In this document: positions 8,695 to 18,245 of the stretch, piece by piece | How the letters are laid out: each line of letters opens with the position of its first letter | Position numbering within the stretch: position 1 is the stretch's first letter | Assembly (NCBI RefSeq): GCF_003664185.1 | Contig: NZ_RCCS01000004.1 | Span: 496,001 to 560,000, forward strand | DNA length: 64,000 bases | Direction of reading: 5' to 3' | DNA from: Tenacibaculum discolor | GTDB taxonomy: Bacteria > Bacteroidota > Bacteroidia > Flavobacteriales > Flavobacteriaceae | Position numbers and translations under genes: made by a program | The notes under the pieces: generated by a model | What the model was told of the DNA's origin: nothing | Database searches by the model: none | The model's input: the letters and a program-made list of their open reading frames with translations, nothing else

Positions 8695-9669
8695 GTGCAA
8701 CATTTGGCTTCTTTATCAAAAATATCAGTAGCTACTGCTTGTAAATATTATGGGATTTCTAAAGATTGGTATTATCAAGAAAAAAGAAAAATTATTTGTA
8801 GCCTAAACCCCTTAAAAAAATGTTATAAACAATACCCCAATCAACTAACGATACAAGAAATAATTACTATTGAACAATTAATTAAAGACTCTATCCATTT
8901 TGGAAAAACTAAAACCACTTTATACTATTACGCTCTTAAAAACAATCTTATTTCCTGCGGAAAATCTACCTTTTTCAAATATACTGCTGCTTTAGGATAT
9001 CAAAAGATAAAACGATTCAAACAACCCATTAAAAAAGGGTTTAGAGCAACTAGAACTTTTCAATGGTTGCATGTAGATATTACCAATGTTACTACTATTG
9101 AAGATGGCATACAAAAAGTTGCCTTTGTAAAAGATAATTTTTCTAAAGCTATTTTGCATGTAGCTTCTAGAGATGGAAAAGCAGGAAGCAGGTTTATTAA
9201 AAACCTTTTTCAAGAGACTTTTACAAAGTATGATTTACTCAACACTACTAAACCTATTAGTATTTTGTCTGATAGAGGCTCTGAAAATAAAGGAAAACTT
9301 CTAACTTGGATTAATAGCATAAAAGCCCCTCCACTTATTACTAAAATTACTGCTAGGACAAAAGAATTTCCATTTTCTAATTCAATGGCTGAAAGCACGC
9401 ATAGCATTTATAAAACCGAGTTTCTCCACGGAAAACATTCTTTAAATCAACAAATACATTTGCTCGATTTACAGCGTTTTATAGAATATTATAATCATCA
9501 CAGATATCTAACCGAATTGTATGGATATACTCCTATGGAAATCATTCAAGGTAAAACTCCAAATAAAGACCTTTATAAGCAACAAATACAACTTGCTAGA
9601 AAAAAAAGAACACTAAATAATCAAGAATTTAACAATTGTAGTATAAAAGTGTCTTGTATAGCACAATAG
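8695..9669 (+). CDS. IS3-like transposase (integrase core)
   Basis: 324 aa from a GTG. The DDE catalytic domain is visible: first Asp in LHVDITNV, second in SILSDRGSENKG, Glu in NSMAESTHSIYKTEF, followed by YYNHHRYLTELYGYTPMEII, the usual C-terminal end of IS3/IS481-type rve transposases. The frame is open from 8656 but has no upstream ATG, and the preceding ORF is broken, so in an intact element this domain was probably made by frameshifting. It is likely no longer transposing efficiently. Inside the tRNA-fMet island, upstream of the terminator-like palindrome at 9731-9771. Terminal inverted repeats were not identified. Confidence 0.8.
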   Translation: MQHLASLSKISVATACKYYGISKDWYYQEKRKIICSLNPLKKCYKQYPNQLTIQEIITIEQLIKDSIHFGKTKTTLYYYALKNNLISCGKSTFFKYTAALGYQKIKRFKQPIKKGFRATRTFQWLHVDITNVTTIEDGIQKVAFVKDNFSKAILHVASRDGKAGSRFIKNLFQETFTKYDLLNTTKPISILSDRGSENKGKLLTWINSIKAPPLITKITARTKEFPFSNSMAESTHSIYKTEFLHGKHSLNQQIHLLDLQRFIEYYNHHRYLTELYGYTPMEIIQGKTPNKDLYKQQIQLARKKRTLNNQEFNNCSIKVSCIAQ

Positions 9670-9730
9670 AAACCAGAAAATACAGGATAACTACCACAAA
9701 TAATTTTTGTAGCAACAAAATTTTAAATCT

Positions 9731-9771
9731 AAAATAACCTCTACTTTACAATTAAAAGTAGAGGTTATTTT
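9731..9771 (+). terminator. Strong palindrome, likely bidirectional terminator
   Basis: Perfect 17-bp arms AAAATAACCTCTACTTT / AAAGTAGAGGTTATTTT around a short loop, 60 bases after the transposase stop. The flanking A and T runs suit termination in both directions. Confidence 0.65.
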
Positions 9772-9901
9772 GTTAAGCCGTAATTAACTGGTAATCAAAA
9801 CATATCAATTAAGTGTTCCAATATTCGAACCCTTTTGTTGTGGTTTTTAATAAAAAGTGCACTACGGTAATTTTATATTTAATTCTTGCCACTAACTTAC
9901 A

Positions 9902-9930
9902 AAAAAGCTATACAATATGTATAGCTTTTT
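9902..9930 (-). terminator. Terminator of the adhesin-PorP-OmpA operon
   Basis: Arms AAAAAGCTATACA / TGTATAGCTTTTT a few bases beyond the OmpA-family stop codon, with a T run on the minus strand. Confidence 0.75.
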
Positions 9931-9935
9931 AAAAA

Positions 9936-11897
9936 TTATTCCTTTTTTTGATTAGTTACTTTAACATTGTCTCCTCTTTTTACGATATAAAAATAAGATC
10001 TTCTATTTTTTTGATGTTCTTCTTCAGTACATTTACTTTGATTTGAATCATCGCAATCATTCAGTAGTTTATCTTCACCATAACCAATAGCACTTTCAAT
10101 TCTATCAGCATTAATTCCTCTTGAAATTATATAATCTCTGGTAGATTTTGCTCTGTTACTGGATAAGGTTTTATTGTATTCTTTGGTACCCCTACTATCT
10201 GTATGAGATTCTATTTTGATAATTAAATCTGGATTGTTATTTAAAACCGAAACAATATGTTCCAATTCATATTCTGCATCTTCTCGAATATTATGCAAAT
10301 CGAAATCAAAATAAATTGGATTGATTACTATTTGATCTTCTACTATCAAAGATTCTAATTCAATGTTCTCAACCACTGTTTCTTTATTTATATCCAATGT
10401 TTTGGTATCCTTTTTTGCATTCCTGTAGTTTTCTTTTGAAACTACTACTACAAAGTTCTTCTCACAATCTATCTTTTTAAACAAATATTCTCCCGCTCTT
10501 CCTGTTCTTTGTTCTTCTATAGGCTCTCCCTTTGAATTCATTAATTGAACCAACACCTCTGAAATTGGTTCTCCTGTTCTAGAGTCTGAAACTATTCCTT
10601 TTATATCTTCTTTACAATTGTAGATTGTAAAACTATAAATATCATCATCGCCTTTCCCTCCTTTTCTATTGGATGAGAAAAAACCATAGGTATGCTCATC
10701 GTTAATTACAAAAGCAAAATCATCAAAAGGTCCGTTAACAGGACTTCCTAAGTTTACCGGTGATGTAAACTCATTGTTCTCTTTCTTAGACTCAAAAACA
10801 TCTAAGGCTCCCAATCCTAAATGACCATCTGATGCAAAAAACAAAGTTCCATCATTACCTATAAATGGAAACATTTCTCTTCCTTCTGTATTGATTTTCT
10901 TACCTAAGTTCACTGGCTCCCCGAAAGTATTATCTCCTAAAACATCAGCCTTATAAATATCCGTTCCTCCATAACCATTTGCCATATCAGACACAAAATA
11001 TAATGTTCTTTCATCTGGGCTTAAAGCAGGATGTCCACAGGAATAATCTTCACTATTAAATGGTAATTCTTGTATATTCCCCCAAACATCTCCTATTCTT
11101 TCTACTGAATAAATCTTAAGATGAGAAACCCGGTCTTTATCTCCTTGCAGTCGTTTTCCATCAAAATTATCTCTTGTGAAATATGCTTTTTTCCTATCTT
11201 TGGTTATAACTAAATTAGATTCATGATACTTGGAACTCAACTCATTTATCATGTTAGCTTCTTCAACTTCTAAAACTTTATTTTCCTTGACTGCTTTCTT
11301 TTCTGTTTTATAGATATTTAAAAATGGTTGTCTATTCCACCTATATAACTTCTTGTCTTTTTCTGACTTTGGTTTTGCTGAAGCGAAGTAAAAATCATTC
11401 TTATAAAGAAATCCTCCAAAATCAGAATATTTAGTATTCGATGAAATGTTATGAATATTTATGTACGTCTTTGGCTTGTTAGAATATTCAACAAAGTAAT
11501 CTTCATTTTTTTCTAAAGCTTCTGCTCTACTGTCATTTCCCAAATCTTTTAGTCTAAGTAACCATTTGTCTGATTCTTTTACTTTTCCATTAGTCTTTAA
11601 AACTTGTGAATATCGAAAAATATGCTTTGGTGAAGCAACAGACATGTAAGAATTCATAAGCTTGTTATAGTATTTCTCTGCTAAATCAAACTCAAAGTTA
11701 AAGTAATGTGAATCGCCTAGTCTGCTCAATACTAAATAGGAATCATCTCCTTTTTCATAAATTACTTTATACAACTCCGTTGACTTTTTATACGCAAATT
11801 CATTAAAATATCTATCTGCAGCATACTTACGTTGCCCAAATGTAACTGTTGTAAATAGTATGCATATCAATATTTGTAGTGGTATTGTTCTTCTCAT
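9936..11897 (-). CDS. OmpA-family protein with TPR-like, PD40 and CarboxypepD-like domains
   Basis: 653 aa with signal peptide ending near TTVTFGQ. Order: helical TPR-like segment (about 25-130), a PD40-type beta-propeller region (about 150-430, with repeats such as GHPALSPDERTLYFVSDMA and MFPFIGNDGTLFFASDG), a CarboxypepD regulatory-like fold (IKGIVSDSRTGEPISEVLVQL, about 435-510), and a C-terminal OmpA peptidoglycan-binding domain (INPIYFDFDLHNIREDAEYE through ESHTDSRGTKEYN). It probably anchors an outer-membrane complex to peptidoglycan. Last gene of a leftward trio after a PorP/SprF protein (11-base gap) and a T9SS adhesin, the usual trio in flavobacteria. Similar in architecture to PorE-like proteins, but more likely adhesin-specific. 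Confidence 0.88.
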   Translation of the reverse strand: MRRTIPLQILICILFTTVTFGQRKYAADRYFNEFAYKKSTELYKVIYEKGDDSYLVLSRLGDSHYFNFEFDLAEKYYNKLMNSYMSVASPKHIFRYSQVLKTNGKVKESDKWLLRLKDLGNDSRAEALEKNEDYFVEYSNKPKTYINIHNISSNTKYSDFGGFLYKNDFYFASAKPKSEKDKKLYRWNRQPFLNIYKTEKKAVKENKVLEVEEANMINELSSKYHESNLVITKDRKKAYFTRDNFDGKRLQGDKDRVSHLKIYSVERIGDVWGNIQELPFNSEDYSCGHPALSPDERTLYFVSDMANGYGGTDIYKADVLGDNTFGEPVNLGKKINTEGREMFPFIGNDGTLFFASDGHLGLGALDVFESKKENNEFTSPVNLGSPVNGPFDDFAFVINDEHTYGFFSSNRKGGKGDDDIYSFTIYNCKEDIKGIVSDSRTGEPISEVLVQLMNSKGEPIEEQRTGRAGEYLFKKIDCEKNFVVVVSKENYRNAKKDTKTLDINKETVVENIELESLIVEDQIVINPIYFDFDLHNIREDAEYELEHIVSVLNNNPDLIIKIESHTDSRGTKEYNKTLSSNRAKSTRDYIISRGINADRIESAIGYGEDKLLNDCDDSNQSKCTEEEHQKNRRSYFYIVKRGDNVKVTNQKKE

Positions 11898-11908
11898 TTT
11901 TACTTTTT

Positions 11909-12829
11909 TTAAAAGAATCTTGGAGATTTAGTTGCTAACTCTCGGAATATCTCCCATTTTATCATTAATTCATAGGTACCTGAGTTGTAGTTACTATAAT
12001 TTGAAGTGGTCAAATCATAAGCAAACCCAATATGTAAATTTTCGGTAGCCTGTAACCCAAGTAAAGCACTAATGGAGTCATCCCATCTCCAAGCTGCTCC
12101 TGCTGTAAATTTTTGGTTGAATAAAAAATTGGCAGACACATCTAGTGATAAAGGAGCACCACTTACAATTTTTGTTAAAAAAGCAGGCTTAAACTTGATA
12201 CTCTCATTTAAATCAAAGACATATCCACCTATAAAGAAAAAGTGCATTCTTTCTTCTGCTACATCTCCGCCACTATTCGCATCATCATAATGCTCCGTTC
12301 TTATGATATTAGGAACTGCTCCTCCTAAATACCAATTATCAGTGTAGTAATAAATTCCCGCTCCAATAGTTGGTAAAAATCGATTGATATTCCCTTGTAA
12401 CCTTTTATCTTCCCTATCTTGAATCAATCCTCTACTCCAGTCTACATTTAAATGTCTTCCACCTAATTTCAATCCAAATGATAAATTCCCTTCATCACTA
12501 GTTCTTACTCTATAAGAAGCATTAATATCTAAAAAAATCTCTCTTGCTGGTCCAATTCTATCATTGGTAAGGTTTACTCCTAATCCAACTCCGCTATAAC
12601 CAAGCGGAGCATCATAACTTAAGGTTTGTGTATCTGGGGCTCCATCAACTCCAACCCATTGTGTTCTTCCTAATAAATTTATTATGGTATGTCCACTAGA
12701 ACCAGCATATGCAGGGTTAACACTCATTGTATTATACATGTATTGTGTATACTGTGGATCTTGTTGTGCATTGATATTTAATCCGCTAAATATCAATGCT
12801 ACTATTGTATATATATATCTTAATTTCAT
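11909..12829 (-). CDS. PorP/SprF family type IX secretion membrane protein
   Basis: 306 aa with signal peptide (ending LNINAQ). It begins QQDPQYTQYMYNTMSVNPAYAG, the signature N-terminus of the PorP/SprF family. The rest alternates short hydrophobic strands, as expected for an outer-membrane beta-barrel, ending MIKWEIFRE. SprF-like proteins are paired with individual type B T9SS adhesins and are needed for their secretion or surface attachment. Here it sits between such an adhesin (9 bases upstream) and an OmpA-family protein (11 bases downstream), so it is probably dedicated to that adhesin. Confidence 0.92.
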   Translation of the reverse strand: MKLRYIYTIVALIFSGLNINAQQDPQYTQYMYNTMSVNPAYAGSSGHTIINLLGRTQWVGVDGAPDTQTLSYDAPLGYSGVGLGVNLTNDRIGPAREIFLDINASYRVRTSDEGNLSFGLKLGGRHLNVDWSRGLIQDREDKRLQGNINRFLPTIGAGIYYYTDNWYLGGAVPNIIRTEHYDDANSGGDVAEERMHFFFIGGYVFDLNESIKFKPAFLTKIVSGAPLSLDVSANFLFNQKFTAGAAWRWDDSISALLGLQATENLHIGFAYDLTTSNYSNYNSGTYELMIKWEIFRELATKSPRFF

Positions 12830-12838
12830 ATTATTTTT

Positions 12839-15709
12839 TTATCTGTTAATATATAACCATCCTACTTTAGGTTTAGACCCGTCTCCGAGATCAATGACAT
12901 AATAATAAGTTCCTGAAGGTAATTTTTCATCAACATTTATATTCGCTCTTCCGTTTGAAATACCTCTAAAAGCAACGTCTTCATTATTATAGCCTGATGC
13001 TTTGTAAACAGTATTACCCCATCTATTAAATATTTCAACTGAATTGTTTTGATATTCCAGACTGTCAATACAAGAAATATAGAATACATCATTATCTCCA
13101 TCTCCATCTGGAGTTAAAATATTGTACGGAGTTCCACAAGGGTTGGTATCTGAATCTAAATAATCTGGAATACCATTTCCATTTGTATCTAAAGCATCAT
13201 TTGTTGTTGGATCTCCATCTCCTGGACCTTCATCCATGGTATCAATTCCGTCATTATCATCATCGGTATCTTGATAATCTGGAATTCCATCTCCATCAGA
13301 ATCAGGAATATCAACTGGATCTCCTCCATTGTCTGGATCATAAGAATCGTCTATTCCATCTCCATCGGTATCATTTCCAGAAGGAAGTACATCTGGAATT
13401 CCATCTCCGTTATCATCATTTCCTTCTATTACGTCTGGTACTCCATCATTATCACTATCAGAATCTAAACTATCTGGAATTCCGTCTCCGTCAGTATCAA
13501 CAGATCCATCTCCTTCATCAACATCTAAAATTCCATCGTTATCATCATCTAAATCTAAGGCATCTACAATTCCATCTCCGTCGTTATCTGGTTCTACAAT
13601 TACAATTGCTTCTGCAGTATCACAATTACCAGGATTTAAGACCTCACATATTTGATACTGAATAACATAAACCCCTTCCTGTGTATTTGCTGGAACAATC
13701 AAATTACCTTCTGCATCTATTGTAACACCAATTAAGCCTCCATCATCAACTACATTTATAATAATATCACTATCATTAACTAATATTCCATTTAATGTAT
13801 CATTCACTGTTAAATCTCCTGCAACCCCTCCTGTAAATCCATTTACATTTGACAAATTAATTGGGGTTAAGTCATCCGTTGCAATTATTGGCGCCCCCGT
13901 TACCTCTACTACAGAAGTTACTGTATCACAATTAGTAGGATTGTTTACCTCACAAATTGTATACTCTACATTATAACTTCCCGCTGGTGTATTTGCCGCC
14001 ACTGTTACTGTTCCATCCGAATTTAATGTCAATCCTGTTGGAACTGTTACTGGTGTTACTGTTACATCTCCTGGGTTTGTACCTACTGTTACTGGTGACC
14101 CATTTAATGTATCATTCGCTGTTAATGCAGAAGTTGTTCCTCCTGGTAATCCATTCACTGGTGTAGTAGTCTCTGTTACCGCATCTATAACCGGTGCACT
14201 TACCTCTACTACAGAAGTTACTGTATCACAATTAGTAGGATTGTTTACCTCACAAATTGTATACTCTACATTATAACTTCCCGCTGGTGTATTTGCCGCC
14301 ACTGTTACTGTTCCATCCGAATTTAATGTCAATCCTGTTGGAACTGTTACTGGTGTTACTGTTACATCTCCTGGGTTTGTACCTACTGTTACTGGTGACC
14401 CATTTAATGTATCATTCGCTGTTAATGCAGAAGTTGTTCCTCCTGGTAATCCATTCACTGGTGTAGTAGTCTCTGTTACCGCATCTATAACCGGTAAAAC
14501 TGAAACCAATACTGAAGAAGAACTACAGTTAGTAGGTGAAGGTTTACAAACATTATAAACTAAAGTATAATCCCCTACAGGAGTTCCAGGAGCTACGATT
14601 ACCTCCCCAGTAGCTGTATTAAGAGAAACACCTGCGTTAGTAGAGCTAATCTGAGCTAATTCTACATTACTAACTGAAGGATTTACCACCCCTCCAACTG
14701 TATCATTTAACAAAACATTAGTTACTGCAACTCCTCCCAAGGTAGTAGTAGAACCAGAATCGTTACTTGTTGTTATTATAGGTAATCCTCCAACACTAGA
14801 GATAAAAACCCCAGAATCATAAGTAGCATCACCAACGTCAGCAATAGCTATTTTCATGTGATAAGTAACTCCTACAATCAAATTAATCACCGCAGAAAAC
14901 TTTTGTGTTATACCGTTAAACTCAACATGAATAGGCTTAGTTCCTGTATTGGTACTACAAGTACTTCCATCACCTGTATGCCCATTATTAATATATAATG
15001 CTGTTTGTGTTAAATCAGCAGCGGTTCCATCTTGGTTACATCCTCTAAAACCTCCATTGATGTTATTTATTGACACAGAATTAGTAGTACCAGGAACTAA
15101 AGCTAAATTTAGGGAAGGTTCCTCTAAACCATCATAAAGCCCATTACTATTCAAATCCACTCCATTAGGTATTGATGGATCCGAACCTGAAGGATCTGAA
15201 ACAAAAAAACCAAACACATCATTAAACCTAGAACCTACATAATCAGGATATTCATCTGAGCCAAATTGATATTCAACCAACACTCCAGAATAATTTGGTT
15301 GTGCAACAAAATCAAACTCAAATATTACAACGTCATTATTAGCAGTATTATCAATATTAATTACATCAATATCATTATAAGATATTCCTAAATTATCAGA
15401 GTTAGCTGTCAAATTGTTAGTAGAAAAAGCATTTGTAATAGTCGAAGTTGTAAATGCTACTCCAGTATCTAATTCCAAAGCTGCTCCTGCAGTACCATTT
15501 GAAAAAACACCTAACTGACTTGAAATACCAGAAGTTATAGTAGGATTACTTATTATTATACCTGCTGTTTGTAATTGAGCAGCAATATCATTTGCTGTAG
15601 GATTACTTGTCACTGTCGCTTGAGAAAAAGAATTTTCTTTGTAAAAGAAGATTAAAATAAAAAACAACAGACATCTTATTTGTTTTTTAAAAAAGTACTT
15701 TTTATTCAT
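12839..15709 (-). CDS. T9SS-secreted adhesin-like protein (choice-of-anchor L, repeats, TSP3, type B CTD)
   Basis: 956 aa. A signal peptide (ending NSFSQ) is followed by a choice-of-anchor-L type domain (about 35-310; [36 protein letters not shown]). Then come about 100-residue Ig-like repeats. Two of them (about 405-503 and 505-603) are identical, encoded by a 300-bp tandem duplication, and a third diverged copy follows. A run of Asp-rich TSP3-like calcium-binding repeats ([17 protein letters not shown] type, about 705-860) leads to a gliding-motility-associated C-terminal domain ([36 protein letters not shown]) ending WLYINR. This last domain is the type B T9SS sorting signal, so the protein is exported to the cell surface. 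First gene of the PorP/SprF-OmpA trio; probably adhesion or surface structure. Confidence 0.9.
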   Translation of the reverse strand: MNKKYFFKKQIRCLLFFILIFFYKENSFSQATVTSNPTANDIAAQLQTAGIIISNPTITSGISSQLGVFSNGTAGAALELDTGVAFTTSTITNAFSTNNLTANSDNLGISYNDIDVINIDNTANNDVVIFEFDFVAQPNYSGVLVEYQFGSDEYPDYVGSRFNDVFGFFVSDPSGSDPSIPNGVDLNSNGLYDGLEEPSLNLALVPGTTNSVSINNINGGFRGCNQDGTAADLTQTALYINNGHTGDGSTCSTNTGTKPIHVEFNGITQKFSAVINLIVGVTYHMKIAIADVGDATYDSGVFISSVGGLPIITTSNDSGSTTTLGGVAVTNVLLNDTVGGVVNPSVSNVELAQISSTNAGVSLNTATGEVIVAPGTPVGDYTLVYNVCKPSPTNCSSSSVLVSVLPVIDAVTETTTPVNGLPGGTTSALTANDTLNGSPVTVGTNPGDVTVTPVTVPTGLTLNSDGTVTVAANTPAGSYNVEYTICEVNNPTNCDTVTSVVEVSAPVIDAVTETTTPVNGLPGGTTSALTANDTLNGSPVTVGTNPGDVTVTPVTVPTGLTLNSDGTVTVAANTPAGSYNVEYTICEVNNPTNCDTVTSVVEVTGAPIIATDDLTPINLSNVNGFTGGVAGDLTVNDTLNGILVNDSDIIINVVDDGGLIGVTIDAEGNLIVPANTQEGVYVIQYQICEVLNPGNCDTAEAIVIVEPDNDGDGIVDALDLDDDNDGILDVDEGDGSVDTDGDGIPDSLDSDSDNDGVPDVIEGNDDNGDGIPDVLPSGNDTDGDGIDDSYDPDNGGDPVDIPDSDGDGIPDYQDTDDDNDGIDTMDEGPGDGDPTTNDALDTNGNGIPDYLDSDTNPCGTPYNILTPDGDGDNDVFYISCIDSLEYQNNSVEIFNRWGNTVYKASGYNNEDVAFRGISNGRANINVDEKLPSGTYYYVIDLGDGSKPKVGWLYINR
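13901..14495 (-). repeat. Two identical ~295-bp tandem repeat units inside the adhesin gene
   Basis: Bases 13901-14195 and 14201-14495 are identical at a 300-base offset, including synonymous positions. They encode the same ~98-residue Ig-like module twice. The perfect DNA identity implies very recent duplication or ongoing gene conversion, and allows copy-number change by recombination. Confidence 0.9.
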
Positions 15710-15754
15710 ACATTACACTTTATAGTTAATTGATCTTTTTTAATTTTGTAGACA

Positions 15755-15762
15755 CAAAATTA
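15755..15762 (-). promoter_or_regulatory. Possible -7 element for the adhesin operon
   Basis: TAATTTTG on the minus strand, about 46 bases before the adhesin ATG, matches TAnnTTTG. No convincing -33 TTTG at the right distance. The remaining 280 bases up to 16043 show nothing else that I can name. Confidence 0.35.
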
Positions 15763-16043
15763 AAAAATAAGTCACAGAACATAATTTCTTAACCATAAGA
15801 TTATCTTAATATTTATAAATTAATCTTATATCTATAAATATTTAAATTCTTATGTATCTCTAACAAAAAATGGTATCCTTATATCACTACGAATACCATA
15901 ATTTTGCATAATATAAAACGTCCCCCATATTTTTTCACTGTGTTTACAAATCTAAAATAGAAAACAAAACCATCAAAAACAACACATTACTAAAAAATCT
16001 TCTTTATTTTTTGCCTATCTCAAAAAAAACACATATTCCAATA

Positions 16044-16332
16044 TTAAAAAAAGCCGTTCACATCTTTTCCAAGAGCGATGGGAACAGCTTTTTTTAATAT
16101 CTCAAGCTCTAGTTCTTTTCTTTAAGTTCTTTGCGTAATTGTTTTACTTCCAATGAGTCTGGTAATGGCTTTGTACTAACCTTTGAAACTGGGTTTGATT
16201 TTTGACCAGCCCTCCATTTATAAATACGTTGCACCTGAATTCCTAGCTCATCTGCTAATTCTTTAATATTTTCTCGCTGATAATTTAATCGGACTGCTTC
16301 AGATTTAAATTCAGTACTTTAAATTCGTTCAT
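16044..16332 (-). pseudogene. IS3-family OrfA remnant (helix-turn-helix)
   Basis: The minus strand reads EFKSEAVRLNYQRENIKELA followed by ELGIQVQRIYKWRAG, the N-terminal HTH of IS3 OrfA proteins, then LEVKQLRKELKEK. After a frame change it continues ELELEILKKAVPIALG and a stop at 16044. There are at least two frameshifts, one near the start codon and one after KELKEK. The A-run (TTAAAAAAAGC) followed by a hairpin (arms near 16052-16063 and 16077-16088) resembles the slippery site and stimulatory stem-loop of IS3 elements, although it also looks like a terminator. Confidence 0.7.
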
Positions 16333-16404
16333 TATTTAAGATATTTATTTTTGATTAAACAGTCTTAAAAACCTGTCCGGGTAAATGTAGTAGCTCCAAA
16401 ACAC

Positions 16405-16880
16405 GCTTTAGAGCTTTTAACATAATTGATGATTTTAACAGAGAGGTATTACATATAGAGATACATTTTTTTTACCCAGCAATCGTATTGTATGGGTGCT
16501 TAATCACCTTATTAATAAAAAAGGGAAGCCTAAAAAAATAAAAATGGATAATGCCCCAGAGTTTATTCCCAAAATAACCGAAAACTGGAGCAAGATACAT
16601 ACTATAGAATTCAAGTACATACAGCTAGGAAAACCTACTCAAAATGCATTTATAAAAGGTTCAACGGTAGTTATCTAAGAGGCGTACTTGATAAATATAT
16701 TTTTGAAAACCTAGAACAAGTAAGAGAACAAACATAAATATGGATAGAAGATTATAACAATTACAGACCGCATGATGCTTTAGGTAAAATGCCACCTGTA
16801 AGATTTGCAAAACTTAATTCTTTTGGGGCTAGCTCCAAAAGAATGAAAAACAATAGCTTTATAGAAATTTTAGAAAAATA
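16405..16880 (+). pseudogene. IS3-family OrfB remnant (C-terminal DDE part)
   Basis: Three frames on the plus strand together give FRAFNIIDDFNREVLHIEI, then NRIVWVLNHLINKKGKPKK with KMDNAPEFIP, then YIQLGKPTQNAFI, then FNGSYLRGVLDKYIFENLEQ with an in-frame TAA and finally WIEDYNNYRPHDALGKMPP. This is the end of an IS3 transposase (second Asp in MDNAPEF, YNNYRPH end motif), broken by at least two frameshifts and one nonsense codon. It faces away from the OrfA remnant at 16044-16332, so the two pieces come from different copies or were rearranged. Confidence 0.8.
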
Positions 16881-16983
16881 AGCAGTTCTAATTAGAGGAA
16901 GCTTACAATATCCTATACTTATTCTTAAACTTGATTTCAATTAACAATGGTGATTATATAGTTTAAAAACCTTGGGATTTAAC

Positions 16984-17415
16984 TCAAGGTTTCTTTGTAT
17001 ACAAAACTCTTCTTTCTTTTCCATTATTCCTAACCATTACCGCTTTTTCTCCTTCTGTTATAACTAATGTCCAATAGCTAAATGTTCTTCCTCCTTTACT
17101 TCTAAGTTCAGCAACATAAGAACCCTTATCCTCTTCCAGTTCCTTAAAACTTAATATTGTATAATAATACTTGATTTTTCCACCCTCTAAACCAAAAACA
17201 ATTAAATTCTCTCCAGTTCTTCTATACTCTACAACTTGTAAAAAACAATCTTTAGCTTTTTGCTTGGTTATCCAATTGATGTTTTTGTAGTTTACAAAGG
17301 TGTTTGTTTGATATTCTGCATATTCATATTTCCAATCTCCAAATTCATCTTTTTTGTTTTGAGATAATGCTACGGTTGAGCAAATAAGAACAAAAATTAT
17401 CAATCCTTTTTTCAT
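16984..17415 (-). CDS. Small secreted protein of unknown function
   Basis: 143 aa with a good signal peptide (MKKGLIIFVLICSTVALSQ) and a mature domain of alternating hydrophobic and charged segments (GDWKYEYAEYQTN, GENLIVFGLEGGKIKYYY, FSYWTLVITEGEKAVMVRN), suggesting a small beta-rich periplasmic or secreted protein. No family recognised. It stands alone in the island between IS remnants and the structured non-coding region, with no operon partner. Confidence 0.6.
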   Translation of the reverse strand: MKKGLIIFVLICSTVALSQNKKDEFGDWKYEYAEYQTNTFVNYKNINWITKQKAKDCFLQVVEYRRTGENLIVFGLEGGKIKYYYTILSFKELEEDKGSYVAELRSKGGRTFSYWTLVITEGEKAVMVRNNGKERRVLYTKKP

Positions 17416-17496
17416 TTTTAAAGTTATTAGAAGTTATCTGTTCCTAATAACTTTAGTTGTAAAAAAGAAGCGTGGAACAAAGCTAACATTCCATTC

Positions 17497-17619
17497 TTCT
17501 GAGGTACGACCAAGCACCCAACTATCCTAGAAAGTAACTGAGTAACCACGCCAATATGTGGTACACAGAGACTGTTCTATTCTTTGGATAGTTTCTTGAA
17601 TAATTGGTCGTTTTCAGAA
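17497..17619. ncRNA. Candidate structured RNA: 123-base rod-like hairpin
   Basis: Nested complementary blocks: TTCTGA (17497) with TCAGAA (17614), ACGACCAA (17506) with TTGGTCGT (17604), AACTATCC (17520) with GGATAGTT (17586), ACCAC (17545) with GTGGT (17558) around an 8-base loop. The result is a long, bulged rod. An alternative closing stem GCGTGG (17470) / CCACGC (17546) competes with the apex. Strand cannot be set and no promoter is clear. It could be a small RNA, or an inverted repeat of a lost mobile element. Confidence 0.35.
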
Positions 17620-17806
17620 TCTAAAGAATATAACTACGCTATATGTAATATTTTCTGTTGTAAATATATGTATTATTTCAGAACATTTTGTATATTAGCA
17701 ATGAGCTTTTTAGCCCATGGGAATGGTTAAAAAAGCTTAGTCACTAAGGGAATGTGGTTTAAAAAACATTTTCTTAATGAAAGGAAATTAAGAAAAGAAC
17801 ACAAAC

Positions 17807-17956
17807 TGTAAATACCGAAGTTAATCTCATTAGTTATACTTAGGTAAATTAAGAGCAAATAGATACTCTAAACTGTAAATAAAAGAATTGTAAATACCAA
17901 AGGTAGTCTCATTAGCTACACTGAGGTAAATTAAGAGCATTATACTCTCTACTGTA
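17807..17956 (+). repeat. Imperfect 82-base tandem duplication
   Basis: TGTAAATACC starts at 17807 and again at 17889. The units then share TCTCATTAG, AGGTAAATTAAGAGCA and ACTCT blocks with scattered substitutions. No open frame. The plus-strand terminator-like hairpin at 17960-17992 follows directly, so the repeat may be transcribed. Confidence 0.55.
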
Positions 17957-17959
17957 TTA

Positions 17960-17992
17960 AAAGGGTTGTCTCCATTTAGACAGCCCTTTTTC
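17960..17992. terminator. Bidirectional terminator-like hairpin
   Basis: AAGGGTTGTC and GACAGCCCTT arms with an 8-9-base loop and a T run on the plus side; the minus side also ends in T's. It lies between the tandem duplication (plus) and the end of the 68-aa gene (minus). Confidence 0.65.
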
Positions 17993-18008
17993 TTATTATA
18001 ACTGTTAT

Positions 18009-18215
18009 TTATGTTGATTTAGGTGGTTTCCCATTTTTAGCATTTGGGACTTTCTTTTGCTTAGGTATTCTATGACCTTCAACCGAAGCTCCTCTCTTGA
18101 CCTTACTGGTTTGATGTAAATCAATATTTTCTAAAGGTATTGGAATTCCTTTCTTTATATTTTCAATTCGTTCCTTAATGATAGCGTTTCTTCTTTCAAT
18201 ATGTGGTAAAGCCAT
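18009..18215 (-). CDS. Small basic protein next to IS1595-type transposase
   Basis: 68 aa, rich in Lys, Arg and Pro, starting MALPHIERRNAIIKERIENI and ending with a very basic tail (KQKKVPNAKNGKPPKST). No family recognised. It follows the transposase gene by 30 bases in the same direction and is closed by the hairpin at 17960-17992, so it may be a passenger or accessory gene of that element. It could also be a truncated fragment. Confidence 0.45.
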   Translation of the reverse strand: MALPHIERRNAIIKERIENIKKGIPIPLENIDLHQTSKVKRGASVEGHRIPKQKKVPNAKNGKPPKST

Positions 18216-18245
18216 AATTATAGTTTTCTTTCACTATAACTGAAT

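Noticed and set aside
13183..13665. Leu/His-rich plus-strand frames opposite the adhesin
   Set aside because: Antisense shadow of the Asp-rich TSP3 repeats, with no independent coding support.
16046..16094. Plain intrinsic terminator
   Set aside because: The hairpin lies inside the OrfA remnant directly after its A-run, so it is better explained as part of the IS3 sequence, although terminator activity is possible.
17960..17992. Terminal inverted repeat of an insertion sequence
   Set aside because: The hairpin is self-contained with T runs, and no matching copy is seen at the other side of the transposase.
17440..18008. Retron or diversity-generating retroelement RNA
   Set aside because: Structured DNA is present, but no reverse transcriptase gene occurs anywhere in the window.
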